A DNA stretch of 64,000 nucleotides from Shewanella sp. Arc9-LZ (GTDB lineage: Bacteria > Pseudomonadota > Gammaproteobacteria > Enterobacterales > Shewanellaceae), in contig NZ_CP048031.1 of assembly GCF_010092445.1 (NCBI RefSeq), positions 3,596,001 through 3,660,000 on the forward strand, in the 5' to 3' direction. Of the stretch, positions 29,251 through 38,768 are shown piece by piece (the stretch's first letter is position 1; each line of letters begins with the position of its first letter). The notes beneath the pieces are model-generated. The model ran no database searches, was not told where the DNA came from, and saw nothing but the letters and a program-made list of their open reading frames with translations. A program made the position numbers and the translations under genes.

Positions 29251-30696
29251 ATGAAAAACTATCAAAGAGCCACTCTCGTCGGTGCCATTTTTGCAGCACT
29301 TATTGGCTGTCAAACAACGTCACCAACTAAAGCCCCTGCACCACAATTAGTGATTAATGATTCTGATGATGCAAAAATCAGTCAACAATTAGCTAAACAA
29401 GCTTTATCGTCTCGCTTAAGTTATGACATAGTCGAATCACTCACCGTTGAAGTTGGACCAAGATTAGCTGGCACGGATAAAGATATAGTTGCGGTTGATT
29501 GGGCAATGGAAAAATTGTGGCTGCTCGGATTTGATAAAGTGTACAAGGAGTCTGTTCAAGTTCCTGCATGGTCAAGAGGTAGCGCCCACGCAAGTATCGT
29601 GGCGCCTTATGATCAGCCATTAGTCGTTACCGCCTTAGGTGGAAGCGTGGCAACACCGGTTAACGGTATTCAAGCATTAATTGTACGCTTTGACAGCTTA
29701 GAAGAGTTATCTAATGCATCACCTGGACGCATCGAAGGCAAAATTGTATTCATCGACCACAAAACTGAACGCCATATTACAGGTAAAGGTTATGGCGAAG
29801 CTGTAGGTGGTCGCTCTCGTGGAGCTATAGTTGCTGCACAAAAAGGAGCGGTTGCCATCGTTATCCGCTCTATTGGGACGGATCATGACAGAATGGCCCA
29901 TACTGGCATGATGCGATATGAAGAAGGAACGCCTAAAATTCCTGCGGCAGCAATGTCGAATCCAGATGCCGATTTAATTAATGCGATGTTAAAGCGCGAT
30001 CCTAACATCACACTATCATTAAATTTGACCTCAGAAAATCTAGGGATAGCCACCTCTTATAATGTCATTGCAGAAGTCACAGGTAGCAGTAAGCCTGACG
30101 AAATCGTCCTTATTGGTGCTCATCTTGATTCGTGGGATGAAGGTACAGGTGCGATTGATGATGGCGCTGGTGTGGCGATTGTCACCACCGCTGCTAAACT
30201 TATCCAAGACTTACCACAAAAGCCAGCACGCACTATTCGAGTAGTATTATACGCTGCAGAAGAAGTCGGTTTAGTTGGCGGTAAAGCCTATGCGGCACAA
30301 CATGCTGATGAATTAGATAAACACTATATTGCCGCAGAATCTGATTTTGGTGCAGGACCAGTATATAAAATTGATTTTAACGTTAATGCCGCGACATTTG
30401 AACAGGTCAAACAAGAACATTCAGCTATGACCTTAAACGGCGTTGAACTAGGCAATAATGAAGCGTCTGGTGGCCCAGATGTTTCAATTCTACCAGCATT
30501 AGGCGTTCCAGTTGCGTCGTTAAATCAAGATGGTTCAGATTATTTTGATTATCACCACACTCCTAACGACACCTTGGATAAAATTGATCCCAAGAAACTA
30601 GCGCAAAGTGCCGCTGCTTATGCACAATTTGCTTATATGATGGCGCAATCAGAAATCGATTTAAGGCCTGTTACTCAGCAAAAAGAACAACACTAA
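29251..30696 (+). CDS. M28-family zinc aminopeptidase, lipoprotein
   Basis: A 481-residue protein with a lipoprotein signal peptide (residues 1-20, lipobox LIGC), so it is probably anchored in the envelope. A PA domain lies in the middle (about 125-255). The M28 metal ligands follow: His in GAHLDSWDEG, Asp in IDDGAG, the catalytic pair in AAEEVGLVG, Asp in ESDFGAG and His in YHHTPNDTLD. It probably trims N-terminal residues from peptides outside the inner membrane, supporting peptide use. AAGGA lies five bases ahead of ATG. It is divergent from the HlyU-like regulator. Confidence 0.93.
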   Translation: MKNYQRATLVGAIFAALIGCQTTSPTKAPAPQLVINDSDDAKISQQLAKQALSSRLSYDIVESLTVEVGPRLAGTDKDIVAVDWAMEKLWLLGFDKVYKESVQVPAWSRGSAHASIVAPYDQPLVVTALGGSVATPVNGIQALIVRFDSLEELSNASPGRIEGKIVFIDHKTERHITGKGYGEAVGGRSRGAIVAAQKGAVAIVIRSIGTDHDRMAHTGMMRYEEGTPKIPAAAMSNPDADLINAMLKRDPNITLSLNLTSENLGIATSYNVIAEVTGSSKPDEIVLIGAHLDSWDEGTGAIDDGAGVAIVTTAAKLIQDLPQKPARTIRVVLYAAEEVGLVGGKAYAAQHADELDKHYIAAESDFGAGPVYKIDFNVNAATFEQVKQEHSAMTLNGVELGNNEASGGPDVSILPALGVPVASLNQDGSDYFDYHHTPNDTLDKIDPKKLAQSAAAYAQFAYMMAQSEIDLRPVTQQKEQH

Positions 30697-30732
30697 TCGG
30701 TTTATCTCAATCGAGCTTAACACTCAGACATT

Positions 30733-30759
30733 AAAAAGCCCTTATTCAAGGGCTTTTTA
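30733..30759. terminator. Convergent terminator, M28 peptidase / yaaA
   Basis: AAAAAGCCCTT (30733-30743) pairs with AAGGGCTTTTT (30748-30758). A and T runs on the two sides serve both converging genes. Confidence 0.9.
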
Positions 30760-30788
30760 TCAAGCTGGTTTTATTATTTCAGAGAGCG

Positions 30789-31565
30789 TTATTTTTGTTC
30801 GTCTCGTAAAAACACTGGCGCTGTAGGGGTCGATTGCACTTCGTTATAATAATAACCTTCAAGATCAAACTCGGTTAATTGTTCAACACTAGTAGGTTTA
30901 GTATCCACAATGTAACGAGCCATCAATCCGCGCGCTTTTTTAGCATAAAAGCTAATCACTTTAAATTGACCTTTTTTACAGTCTTTAAATACTGGTGTAA
31001 TCAACTGTCCTTCAAGTTGCTTAACGTTGACCGATTTAAAGTATTCATTCGACGCTAAATTGACAATGATATCGTCACCCTGCTCTTTCAAGGCCTTATT
31101 CACTTCAGCAGTGATAGTCTCGCCCCAAAAAGCATATAAATTGCTGCCCTGTGAGTTTGCTAGTTTGGTACCCATTTCTAACCGGTACGGTTGAATTAAA
31201 TCCAACGGTTTAAGTAAACCATACAAACCAGACAAAATACGCAGATGCTTTTGACTAGAAGCTATTTGTGACTCAGATAAATGATCGGCATCAAAACCGG
31301 TGTAGACATCACCTCGAAATGCGAATATAGCTTGTTTAGCATTATCAAGGCTAAACGGTGGCTGCCAGTCCGCAAAACGAGCAGCATTAAGCCCGGCAAT
31401 TTTATCGCTTACTTTCATTAAACTGGCAATATCCATTGGTGTTAATTCACGGCATACATCAATCAATGCTTGGCTTTGTTTAAGTAAACACGGCAGAGAA
31501 TGGGTGTTAGTTATAGGTGGATTTTCGAAATCTAATGTTTTCGCGGGTGAAACTAAAACCAGCAT
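30789..31565 (-). CDS. yaaA: YaaA-family DNA-binding / peroxide-stress protein
   Basis: A 258-residue protein beginning [14 protein letters not shown], the diagnostic YaaA/DUF328 N-terminus, and containing [23 protein letters not shown]. coli YaaA lowers intracellular free iron and protects DNA under hydrogen peroxide; OxyR controls it there. Length matches (258). ATG 31565 follows GGAG. It is separated from the upstream symporter by a strong terminator, so it has its own promoter. Confidence 0.95.
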   Translation of the reverse strand: MLVLVSPAKTLDFENPPITNTHSLPCLLKQSQALIDVCRELTPMDIASLMKVSDKIAGLNAARFADWQPPFSLDNAKQAIFAFRGDVYTGFDADHLSESQIASSQKHLRILSGLYGLLKPLDLIQPYRLEMGTKLANSQGSNLYAFWGETITAEVNKALKEQGDDIIVNLASNEYFKSVNVKQLEGQLITPVFKDCKKGQFKVISFYAKKARGLMARYIVDTKPTSVEQLTEFDLEGYYYNEVQSTPTAPVFLRDEQK

Positions 31566-31610
31566 AAGTACGCTCCAGGTAAAATCATAATGTCATCATA
31601 CTGAACTGAT

Positions 31611-31644
31611 AAAAAAAAACCATGCTGCTGTAGCATGGTTTTTT
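31611..31644 (-). terminator. Terminator of the AGCS symporter gene
   Basis: AAAAAACCATGCT pairs with AGCATGGTTTTTT around a GCTGT loop; on the minus strand a long T run follows. It lies 23 bases past the symporter stop. Confidence 0.9.
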
Positions 31645-31666
31645 CGATTACCCTAATAGGTAAATG

Positions 31667-33109
31667 CTATTTTTTTACAGGCTCTGCTGAGTTAGGCCAA
31701 ATTTTTTCTTCTAATTGATCGGCTAGCTCCGGAAACTTACTAGTATCAAATACCGGATCAATACCAGCGTCTATCTGTTCACGGTAGTCATTGATCACTC
31801 TAACCGCCAAACCAGACAACAAGACTAATGCCACTAAGTTAACAATGGCCATTAGCCCCATCGACACATCCGCTAAATCCCAAACCAAACTAATTTTAGC
31901 GAGAGAACCAAACATCACCATACCTAAAACCACTAAACGAAATAAAGGTAAGGCTTTTTTACTATTGCCAGACAAGAACATTACATTGGTTTCTGCATAA
32001 GAATAGTTGGCAATAATAGACGTAAAGCAGAAGAGTAAAATGGCAAAAGCAATAAATGCTCCACCCCAATCACCCACATGACTGGTTAATGCACTAATGG
32101 TTTTGGCAATACCATCCGAGCTAGAAGCTGCATCTCCAGATAATAAAATAATCGCTGCGGTTGCGGTACAAATAACAATGGTATCAACAAACACGCCCAT
32201 CATTTGCACAAAACCTTGCGATGCTGGATGGTTAGGATTTGGAGATGCACTTGCAGCAACATTTGCGGCACTCCCCATACCCGCTTCGTTTGAAAATAAT
32301 CCTCGGGCAATACCAGCTTGCATTGCTTGCGAAACACTAAATGCAACACCACCAGCAGCAGCTTCTTGCCAACCAAATGCACTATTGATAACCAACATGA
32401 ATATGTCGGGTAATTTTTCAATGTTCATACCCACAACGACAAAAGCAATGGCAATATAAGCAATAGCCATCACGGGTACAATTAACTCAGACGCTTTAGC
32501 AACCTTTTTAAGGCCTCCAACGATCACAAAGGCACTGCAAATAACAATACCAATTCCAATATAGACAGGCTCAAAACCAAACACCTGAGTCATAGCACCA
32601 GTTATGGTGTTAGCCTGGACTGCATTAAACACTAAACCAAAGGCTATAATTAAAAATATCGAGAACAGCACACCCATCCAGCGTTGACCAAGACCTTTCT
32701 CCATATAATAAGCAGGCCCGCCACGGTACTGACCATCACCATCTTTCACTTTATAAACTTGGGCAAGGGTCGACTCAATCATTGCGGTTGCCATACCAAG
32801 TACCGCAATAGCCCACATCCAGAACACGGCACCTGGTCCTGCGGTACCAATTGCAACAGCCACACCAGCCATGTTACCAGCACCTACACGTGCTGCCATA
32901 CTGGTACAAAAAACCTGAAATGATGATAAGCCATGCTTACCTGGACGACGGCTAATAGCCAATACTTTAATGCCATGAACAAAATGAGTGGCTTGAATAA
33001 AACCGAGACGAATGGTGAAAAATAACCCAGCGCCTACCAGTCCATAAACTAGTAGCTTGCCCCAAAGTAGGCTATTCATAAAATTAATAATCGTTTCTAA
33101 CATTGCCAT
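31667..33109 (-). CDS. Sodium:alanine (AGCS family) symporter
   Basis: A 480-residue inner-membrane protein with about 11 helices. Diagnostic AGCS motifs are GKHGLSSFQVFCTSMAARVG, the GAVFWMWAIAVLGMATAMIE stretch and GLFSNEAGMGSAAN. The family imports alanine or glycine with sodium. ATG 33109 has GGGGAA upstream. No glycine riboswitch is recognisable in its leader. The 516-base gap to phosphoketolase holds both divergent promoters and a CRP-like site. Confidence 0.93.
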   Translation of the reverse strand: MAMLETIINFMNSLLWGKLLVYGLVGAGLFFTIRLGFIQATHFVHGIKVLAISRRPGKHGLSSFQVFCTSMAARVGAGNMAGVAVAIGTAGPGAVFWMWAIAVLGMATAMIESTLAQVYKVKDGDGQYRGGPAYYMEKGLGQRWMGVLFSIFLIIAFGLVFNAVQANTITGAMTQVFGFEPVYIGIGIVICSAFVIVGGLKKVAKASELIVPVMAIAYIAIAFVVVGMNIEKLPDIFMLVINSAFGWQEAAAGGVAFSVSQAMQAGIARGLFSNEAGMGSAANVAASASPNPNHPASQGFVQMMGVFVDTIVICTATAAIILLSGDAASSSDGIAKTISALTSHVGDWGGAFIAFAILLFCFTSIIANYSYAETNVMFLSGNSKKALPLFRLVVLGMVMFGSLAKISLVWDLADVSMGLMAIVNLVALVLLSGLAVRVINDYREQIDAGIDPVFDTSKFPELADQLEEKIWPNSAEPVKK

Positions 33110-33625
33110 ATTGTCTAATCTTCCCCGTTATAAGGTTATTTTTTTGTATCAGGCTATTGCGCTGAATGTTAAAGCACATAATGGACAGACCTGGCACTTC
33201 ATATGCAAGCTGCTATGTGTCAAACGGTAAAACAAATAAAAGTGCCAAATAAAGGCGCCATTATAAAAGCTAATGATGGTGGATTAATAGGTATAGATCA
33301 CCAAGGGCTGTGAATGCTAAAACAACGTTACCTACCTGATACATTGCCTAAGTAAATAACACGTTGAAGCAACACAAATAAAACAAAAAGCAACAAGTGA
33401 CATCCATCACACTTTATCACTTCTATTATTAATGCTCTATGCTTAAAGCACTGGCAAATCGTTATTAAATTTCAAGTAATTATCGACATATCAACCAAAA
33501 ATGCGATCTGAACTAAAAGTGACTCGTCAAAAATCAGATAAAGGCCACATTATTGTAATAAAATTACAGATACAGTGTTCTCAAAGAAAGTTAAATAATT
33601 ATTTTCACTTTTAATCGAGGTCACA
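33110..33625. other. Divergent regulatory region, AGCS symporter / xfp
   Basis: The 516 bases hold a CRP-like palindrome at 33396-33411 and no frame worth calling. AT-rich sequence at 33530-33600 is the probable xfp promoter zone. Confidence 0.5.
33396..33411. promoter_or_regulatory. Candidate CRP-binding site
   Basis: AGTGACATCCATCACA fits TGTGA-N6-TCACA in nine of ten consensus bases. It lies 215 bases before xfp and 287 before the symporter. Confidence 0.5.
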
Positions 33626-35992
33626 ATGACTAACTCAAATGAAATAACTGCACTAAAAAAATACGTACGAGCGACTAACTTCTTGGCGACATCGCAAATT
33701 TATCTGAAGCAAAACGTACTTTTTAAGCGTCCTTTACAACATACTGATATAAAGCCTCGTTTACTTGGTCACTGGGGAACGTGTCCTGGTATCAACTTTG
33801 TCTACGCTAACGTTAACCGTCTTATTGTTAAGCATAATCGTGAATTCATTTACCTTGTTGGCCCTGGCCACGGTTTCCCAGCAGTACAAGCTAACTTATT
33901 TGTAGAAGGTTCATTAAGCCATTTCTACCCAGAGACCATACCTTATACAGAAACGGGTATCGAAGATATCTGTAAAAAATTCTCAGCAGCTTACGGTTAT
34001 CCATCACATGCGAATCCTGAAGCACCAGGTCAAATATTAGAAGGTGGTGAGCTTGGTTATTCACTTTCAGTTGCTTGGGGCTCTGTATTAGATAACCCAA
34101 ATCTTATTGCCGCCTGTTTAATTGGTGACGGTGAAGCAGAAACAGGTCCATTAGCTGCATCTTGGTATGCCAACCGTTTAGTCTCACCAGATAACAACGG
34201 TGCAGTGCTACCAATCGTACATATTAACGGTTACAAAATTTCAGGCCCTACTCGTATGGGCCGAATGAGCCATGAAGAGCTAGATTTAGAATTCCGTGGT
34301 CTTGGTTATCACCCAATCATCGTTGATGATGAAATGGAAACCGATATTTTTGAACAAATGACCGCAGCAATGGACTTGTCATATGACATGATCAATGACA
34401 TCCAACGTCGCGCACGTTCAGGTGAAGATGTCGTTAAACCACGCTGGCCAGTTATTTTAATGAGAACCGCAAAAGGTTGGACTGGTACTTCTGAATACGA
34501 TGGTAAGAAACTTGCTGGTAACTGTGAATCTCATCAAGTAATAGTGAGCAACTGCGCCAAAGATAAAGGCCATCTTGAAGCACTTGATAAGTGGTTGGCT
34601 AGCTATAAGTTTGACGAATTAGTGCAAACCACTGAAAGCGGTGAATTGATATTTGATAAAGACATTATGTCTTTGATGCCGCCAAAAGAGTTATGTTGTG
34701 GTCGTCAACGTCTGAGTTACGGCGGTGAAGTTGTACGTGCTTTAGCAAATCCAGATTTAAACAAATTGGGTTACGGTTCAGAAACAGCTCGTGGTCAACG
34801 TGGTTTCTCAATGTTGAAAATGGGTGAGTGGATGCGTGATGCTTTCAAACTAAACCGCGATCAACGTAACTTACGTATCTTCAGCCCTGATGAAACATAC
34901 TCAAACCAACTACAAGCTGTGTTTGAAGAAACCGACCGCGCATGGCAGTGGCCAATCGAAAGCTGGGATCAAGATATGTCTCGCGATGGCCGCGTGATTG
35001 AGCTCCTATCTGAAAATTTACTTTTCGGTATGTTACACGGTTACACAGTAACAGGTCGTCACGGCATGTTCCCTACCTACGAATCTTTCTCTCAGGTAGT
35101 GTCATCAATGGCAGATCAATATTGTAAATATGTTCATGCAAGCCAAGGCATCCATTTCCGTAAGCCTATCCCTGCATGTAACGTCGTATTGTCTTCACTA
35201 TTAGAACGCCAAGATCACAACGGCTATTCTCACCAGAATCCGTCTTTCCTAGGCGCTATGTTAGAGAAACATCCGAACATTATTTCTGCTTATTTACCTG
35301 CAGATGCTAACAGTACCTTGGTTTACACTGAACGTGCTTACGCTGATCGCGATAAACTGAACATTATTGTTGCGGGTAAAAAGTCGTTACCACAGTGGTT
35401 ATCACTTGATGAAGCCCGTAAGCAAGCTAAAGACGGTATCATGGTGTGGGATTTCGCCTCTGATGACAAACCAGATGTAGTACTTGCAGGTTGTGGTGAC
35501 TACGCGACGCAAGAATGTATGGCCTCACTGGTATTAATTCGTGAGATTTTACCAAGAGTGCGCATCCGCTTTGTAAGTGTCTCAGAACTTCACAGCAGCG
35601 GTTTAGGTAGTCTTAAGTTTCAAAGCAAGCCTTGGATGATGGATGAAGTCTTCACTGAAGATAAAGGTGTGGTATTCAACTACCATGGCTACCCAAACAC
35701 CATCAAAAAGCTTGTATTTGATTATAAAGGTAACCGTCGCTTCCGTATTAAAGGTTATGAAGAAGAAGGTTCAACGACTACACCATTTGATATGGGTGTG
35801 CGTAACGGTACTTCTCGCTACCATTTAGTTATCGATATGGCATACAAGTTGTTCCAGCAAGGCGTAATTGATGAATCACAACATGTGACCATCACGACCG
35901 ATATGTTACAACGCTTGGTAGACCACAAAAACTACATCAAAGCAAACGGTGTCGACCCTGAAGAGATCGAAAACTGGGTGTGGACACGTTAA
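33626..35992 (+). CDS. xfp: Xylulose-5-phosphate/fructose-6-phosphate phosphoketolase
   Basis: A 788-residue thiamine-diphosphate enzyme splitting xylulose-5-P or fructose-6-P to acetyl phosphate plus glyceraldehyde-3-P or erythrose-4-P. The ThDP/Mg site GDGEAETGPLAASWYANR is near residue 168, LLGHWGTCPGINF and VGPGHGFPAVQAN lie in the N-terminal domain, and PDETYSNQL and GRHGMFPTYE in the middle. Length is normal for the family. GAGG lies five bases ahead of ATG. Transaldolase and Pgi follow within 5 kb on the same strand but with their own signals. Confidence 0.96.
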   Translation: MTNSNEITALKKYVRATNFLATSQIYLKQNVLFKRPLQHTDIKPRLLGHWGTCPGINFVYANVNRLIVKHNREFIYLVGPGHGFPAVQANLFVEGSLSHFYPETIPYTETGIEDICKKFSAAYGYPSHANPEAPGQILEGGELGYSLSVAWGSVLDNPNLIAACLIGDGEAETGPLAASWYANRLVSPDNNGAVLPIVHINGYKISGPTRMGRMSHEELDLEFRGLGYHPIIVDDEMETDIFEQMTAAMDLSYDMINDIQRRARSGEDVVKPRWPVILMRTAKGWTGTSEYDGKKLAGNCESHQVIVSNCAKDKGHLEALDKWLASYKFDELVQTTESGELIFDKDIMSLMPPKELCCGRQRLSYGGEVVRALANPDLNKLGYGSETARGQRGFSMLKMGEWMRDAFKLNRDQRNLRIFSPDETYSNQLQAVFEETDRAWQWPIESWDQDMSRDGRVIELLSENLLFGMLHGYTVTGRHGMFPTYESFSQVVSSMADQYCKYVHASQGIHFRKPIPACNVVLSSLLERQDHNGYSHQNPSFLGAMLEKHPNIISAYLPADANSTLVYTERAYADRDKLNIIVAGKKSLPQWLSLDEARKQAKDGIMVWDFASDDKPDVVLAGCGDYATQECMASLVLIREILPRVRIRFVSVSELHSSGLGSLKFQSKPWMMDEVFTEDKGVVFNYHGYPNTIKKLVFDYKGNRRFRIKGYEEEGSTTTPFDMGVRNGTSRYHLVIDMAYKLFQQGVIDESQHVTITTDMLQRLVDHKNYIKANGVDPEEIENWVWTR

Positions 35993-36010
35993 CAGAGCTA
36001 CCACTCACGT

Positions 36011-36044
36011 AAAATACGTCCTAATTGGACGTATTTTTGTTTTT
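36011..36044 (+). terminator. xfp terminator
   Basis: AAAATACGTCC (36011-36021) pairs with GGACGTATTTT (36027-36037) and runs into T-rich sequence, 18 bases after the stop. Confidence 0.88.
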
Positions 36045-36372
36045 AACCCTCAAAAAAAATAACTAACCATGTTTCTTGAGTAACTCATTAAAAATATTAA
36101 CAATATTTTTATAATAAATCTAATCGTTCAGAGCGTCAAACAATTAACATTACCTTCTGTTTTTATTCATATTTTTAAGATTTCACTTATATGGCAACGA
36201 GGTAGCATAGTGAACTATTACAAAATATTAATCCTTTTTACTATGGAAAAACATCTAATTACCGACCATAATTGCGCCGCTGACTAAAATACAAAGAAAC
36301 ACCACATTAAGCGTCAGTAATGCATGAAAATAACAACTCCGTTACATGCATATTTGGTGGAGTAAAATAACA
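36045..36372. other. Intergenic region before the OmpA-like gene
   Basis: About 330 AT-rich bases with no frame; presumed long promoter and leader region of the porin gene. Confidence 0.45.
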
Positions 36373-37503
36373 ATGGATGTATATATGATGAAGAACACAT
36401 TAAAAGTAGTATTACTCACCTCTATGTTGCCTTTTGCTGCATCAGCTGCAGAAGAACTAACACCTTGGTATATCGGTGGTGGTGTAGGCGTCAATAACTA
36501 TGAACCTAGCTGCGACCAAAAAACCATGAAAGTATGTGGTGAAGATGACCCATATGCTTGGGACTTGTTCGGCGGTTATTTATTCAACGAATACATTGGT
36601 ATCGAATTAGGTTATCGTGACCTAGGCCGTGCTGAATGGACTAATTACGATACTAAAAGCTACGATGTCGGAGCTACCGGCGTTAGTCTAGGTTTAGTTG
36701 GTTTTTACCCACTTGCTGACAAGTGGAGCTTATCATCAGAAATAGGTACTTATAGTTACCTATTAGAAAACCAACAAACAGTTAATGGTCAGAAATTAAG
36801 TGATTCTGGCGTAGGATTATTTGCTGGCGCTGGTGTTGGTTATAACTTTACCGACAATCTTAAGTTAGAAGCGAAATATCGTCGTTACGAAAATTTAGAC
36901 GCTGACGCATTAAACAACTTAAAAATGGAAAGTAACTATTGGGGTCTAGCTCTAAGCTACCGTTTTGGTACGATTACTCCAGCTCCAGTTGCTGCTCCAG
37001 TTGTTGTTGCACCCGTTGTTGTTGCTCTAGGTGATGATGACAAAGATGGCGTAACAAACAACATCGACAAATGTCCAGACACACCATCAACTCACAAAGT
37101 TGATGCGACTGGTTGTAGTGTTTATGAAAACGTTACAACTAAGTATGACTTAGGTGGTATTTTATTTGCTAATGATTCAGCTGAAATCCGTGCTGGTTCG
37201 TTTGCTGATTTAGAAAAACTTGCTGACCACTTAACTAAATACCCACAACACACTGTATCTGTTCAAGGCCATGCGTCTAACGTAGGTAAAGCAGAATACA
37301 ACATGAAGCTTTCTGAGCGTCGTGCGGTTTCTGTTGCAAGTGCACTAAACAAAAAGTATGGCATTAGCATGAGCCGTATTAATTCTGTTGGTTACGGTGT
37401 CACTAAACCAGTTATGCAAGGTAGCTCAGCTGAAGCTAACCGTGTTAACCGTCGTATCGAAGCTATCGTGACGGGTACTGAAAAGCGCGTAGTATTACGT
37501 TAA
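36373..37503 (+). CDS. OmpA-family outer-membrane protein
   Basis: A 376-residue protein started at ATG 36373, since GGAG lies 10 bases ahead; upstream Met codons lack one. A signal peptide runs to about residue 26 (FAASA-AEE). The N-terminal eight-strand beta barrel (about 27-205) ends LALSYRFG. A Pro/Ala/Val hinge follows. One thrombospondin type-3 calcium-binding repeat (DDDKDGVTNNIDKCPDTP) comes next, then the C-terminal OmpA peptidoglycan-binding domain with VQGHASNVGKAEYNMKLSERRA. It joins the outer membrane to peptidoglycan. Confidence 0.94.
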   Translation: MDVYMMKNTLKVVLLTSMLPFAASAAEELTPWYIGGGVGVNNYEPSCDQKTMKVCGEDDPYAWDLFGGYLFNEYIGIELGYRDLGRAEWTNYDTKSYDVGATGVSLGLVGFYPLADKWSLSSEIGTYSYLLENQQTVNGQKLSDSGVGLFAGAGVGYNFTDNLKLEAKYRRYENLDADALNNLKMESNYWGLALSYRFGTITPAPVAAPVVVAPVVVALGDDDKDGVTNNIDKCPDTPSTHKVDATGCSVYENVTTKYDLGGILFANDSAEIRAGSFADLEKLADHLTKYPQHTVSVQGHASNVGKAEYNMKLSERRAVSVASALNKKYGISMSRINSVGYGVTKPVMQGSSAEANRVNRRIEAIVTGTEKRVVLR

Positions 37504-37529
37504 TTGTAATATAGATACGCTATACTTTA

Positions 37530-37556
37530 GAAGTCGCTGCTTGCAGCGACTTTTTT
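37530..37556 (+). terminator. Terminator of the OmpA-like gene
   Basis: AAGTCGCTGC and GCAGCGACTT form a tight hairpin followed by T6, 27 bases after the stop. Confidence 0.9.
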
Positions 37557-37799
37557 ATTTTCAGAACAACGTAAAAACTAGTACACCAGTGACTGCCACT
37601 GACGTAGCGGTAATAGAATTGGAAGTATGTACCGTATAAACTGACCAATTCTGTCTATTTAGCAACAATAATGGCTTTAAATAAGCGAAAACAGCGGATA
37701 ATTTCGTAATTTTTTTACAAATAAAGTTGGAATAATTCCTAAAATCGCTTCTAATAAAGGCATTGATCTATATTCATTGCTTAACGAGAGGAAATTTCC

Positions 37800-38753
37800 A
37801 TGGCCAATGCACTCGCGCAACTCAAATCATTCACGACCATCGTTGCTGATACCGGCGACATAGAAGCTATTAAGCGTTACCAGCCTGAAGATGCAACAAC
37901 CAATCCATCACTCATTTTAAAAGCTTCTCAGATCCCTGAATATGCTTTTCTTATCGAGAATGCAATTGAATGGGCTAAAACTCAAAGCCAAAGTATTGAA
38001 CAACAGATTGAAGATGCAGGCGACAAACTTGCAGTCAATATTGGCGTAGAAATTTTAAAGCTAGTACCAGGTCGTATCTCAACAGAAGTCGATGCTCGCT
38101 TATCATTTGACAAGCAACGCTCAATCGACAAAGCTCATAAGCTAATCAAATTATATAAAGAAGCCGGAATTGATAAATCACGAATTTTGATCAAACTAGC
38201 TTCGACTTGGGAAGGTATTTGCGCAGCAAAAGTACTTGAACAAGAAGGCATCAACTGTAACCTAACATTGCTATTTAGCTTTGCTCAAGCAAGAGCCTGT
38301 GCAGAAGCTGGCGTATACCTTATTTCGCCTTTTGTGGGTCGCATCCTAGATTGGTATAAAAAAGACACAGGCCAAGATTACACTGCAGAAACCGATCCTG
38401 GTGTGGTCTCTGTTACTGAGATTTACAACTACTATAAGCAACATGGTTATAACACTGTTGTAATGGGTGCGAGTTTCAGAAATATTGGTGAAATTATTGA
38501 ATTATCAGGTTGCGACCGTCTAACGATTGGCCCTGCATTACTAGAAGAATTAGCCAATACTGATGTAGAAATCATCCAGAAATTGGTTGCGACACCAGCA
38601 ACACAGTCGGCTCCAGCTGCGTTAACTGAAGAACAATTCCGCTGGGCATTTAACGAAGACCCAATGGCAGTAGATAAGTTGGCAGAAGGCATTCGCAATT
38701 TTGCCATCGATCAAGGCAAACTAGAAGTTATGCTAAAAACAAAATTAAGCTAG
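37800..38753 (+). CDS. tal: Transaldolase
   Basis: A 317-residue class I aldolase-fold enzyme moving dihydroxyacetone from sedoheptulose-7-P to glyceraldehyde-3-P. The Schiff-base Lys lies in [11 protein letters not shown] near residue 132; TTNPSLIL near 33 and [21 protein letters not shown] are family signatures. Length equals E. coli TalB. AGAGGA precedes ATG. pgi begins 15 bases after the stop, so both form one operon joining the pentose-phosphate pathway and the fructose-6-P pool. Confidence 0.97.
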   Translation: MANALAQLKSFTTIVADTGDIEAIKRYQPEDATTNPSLILKASQIPEYAFLIENAIEWAKTQSQSIEQQIEDAGDKLAVNIGVEILKLVPGRISTEVDARLSFDKQRSIDKAHKLIKLYKEAGIDKSRILIKLASTWEGICAAKVLEQEGINCNLTLLFSFAQARACAEAGVYLISPFVGRILDWYKKDTGQDYTAETDPGVVSVTEIYNYYKQHGYNTVVMGASFRNIGEIIELSGCDRLTIGPALLEELANTDVEIIQKLVATPATQSAPAALTEEQFRWAFNEDPMAVDKLAEGIRNFAIDQGKLEVMLKTKLS

Positions 38754-38768
38754 TTGGAGGCTTTACTC

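Noticed and set aside
33110..33300. Glycine riboswitch ahead of the AGCS symporter
   Set aside because: The conserved core of the glycine aptamer could not be recognised, although such symporters often have one.
38754..38768. TTG start for pgi directly after tal
   Set aside because: GTG 38769 has GGAGG at correct spacing, and the extra five codons cover that ribosome site.
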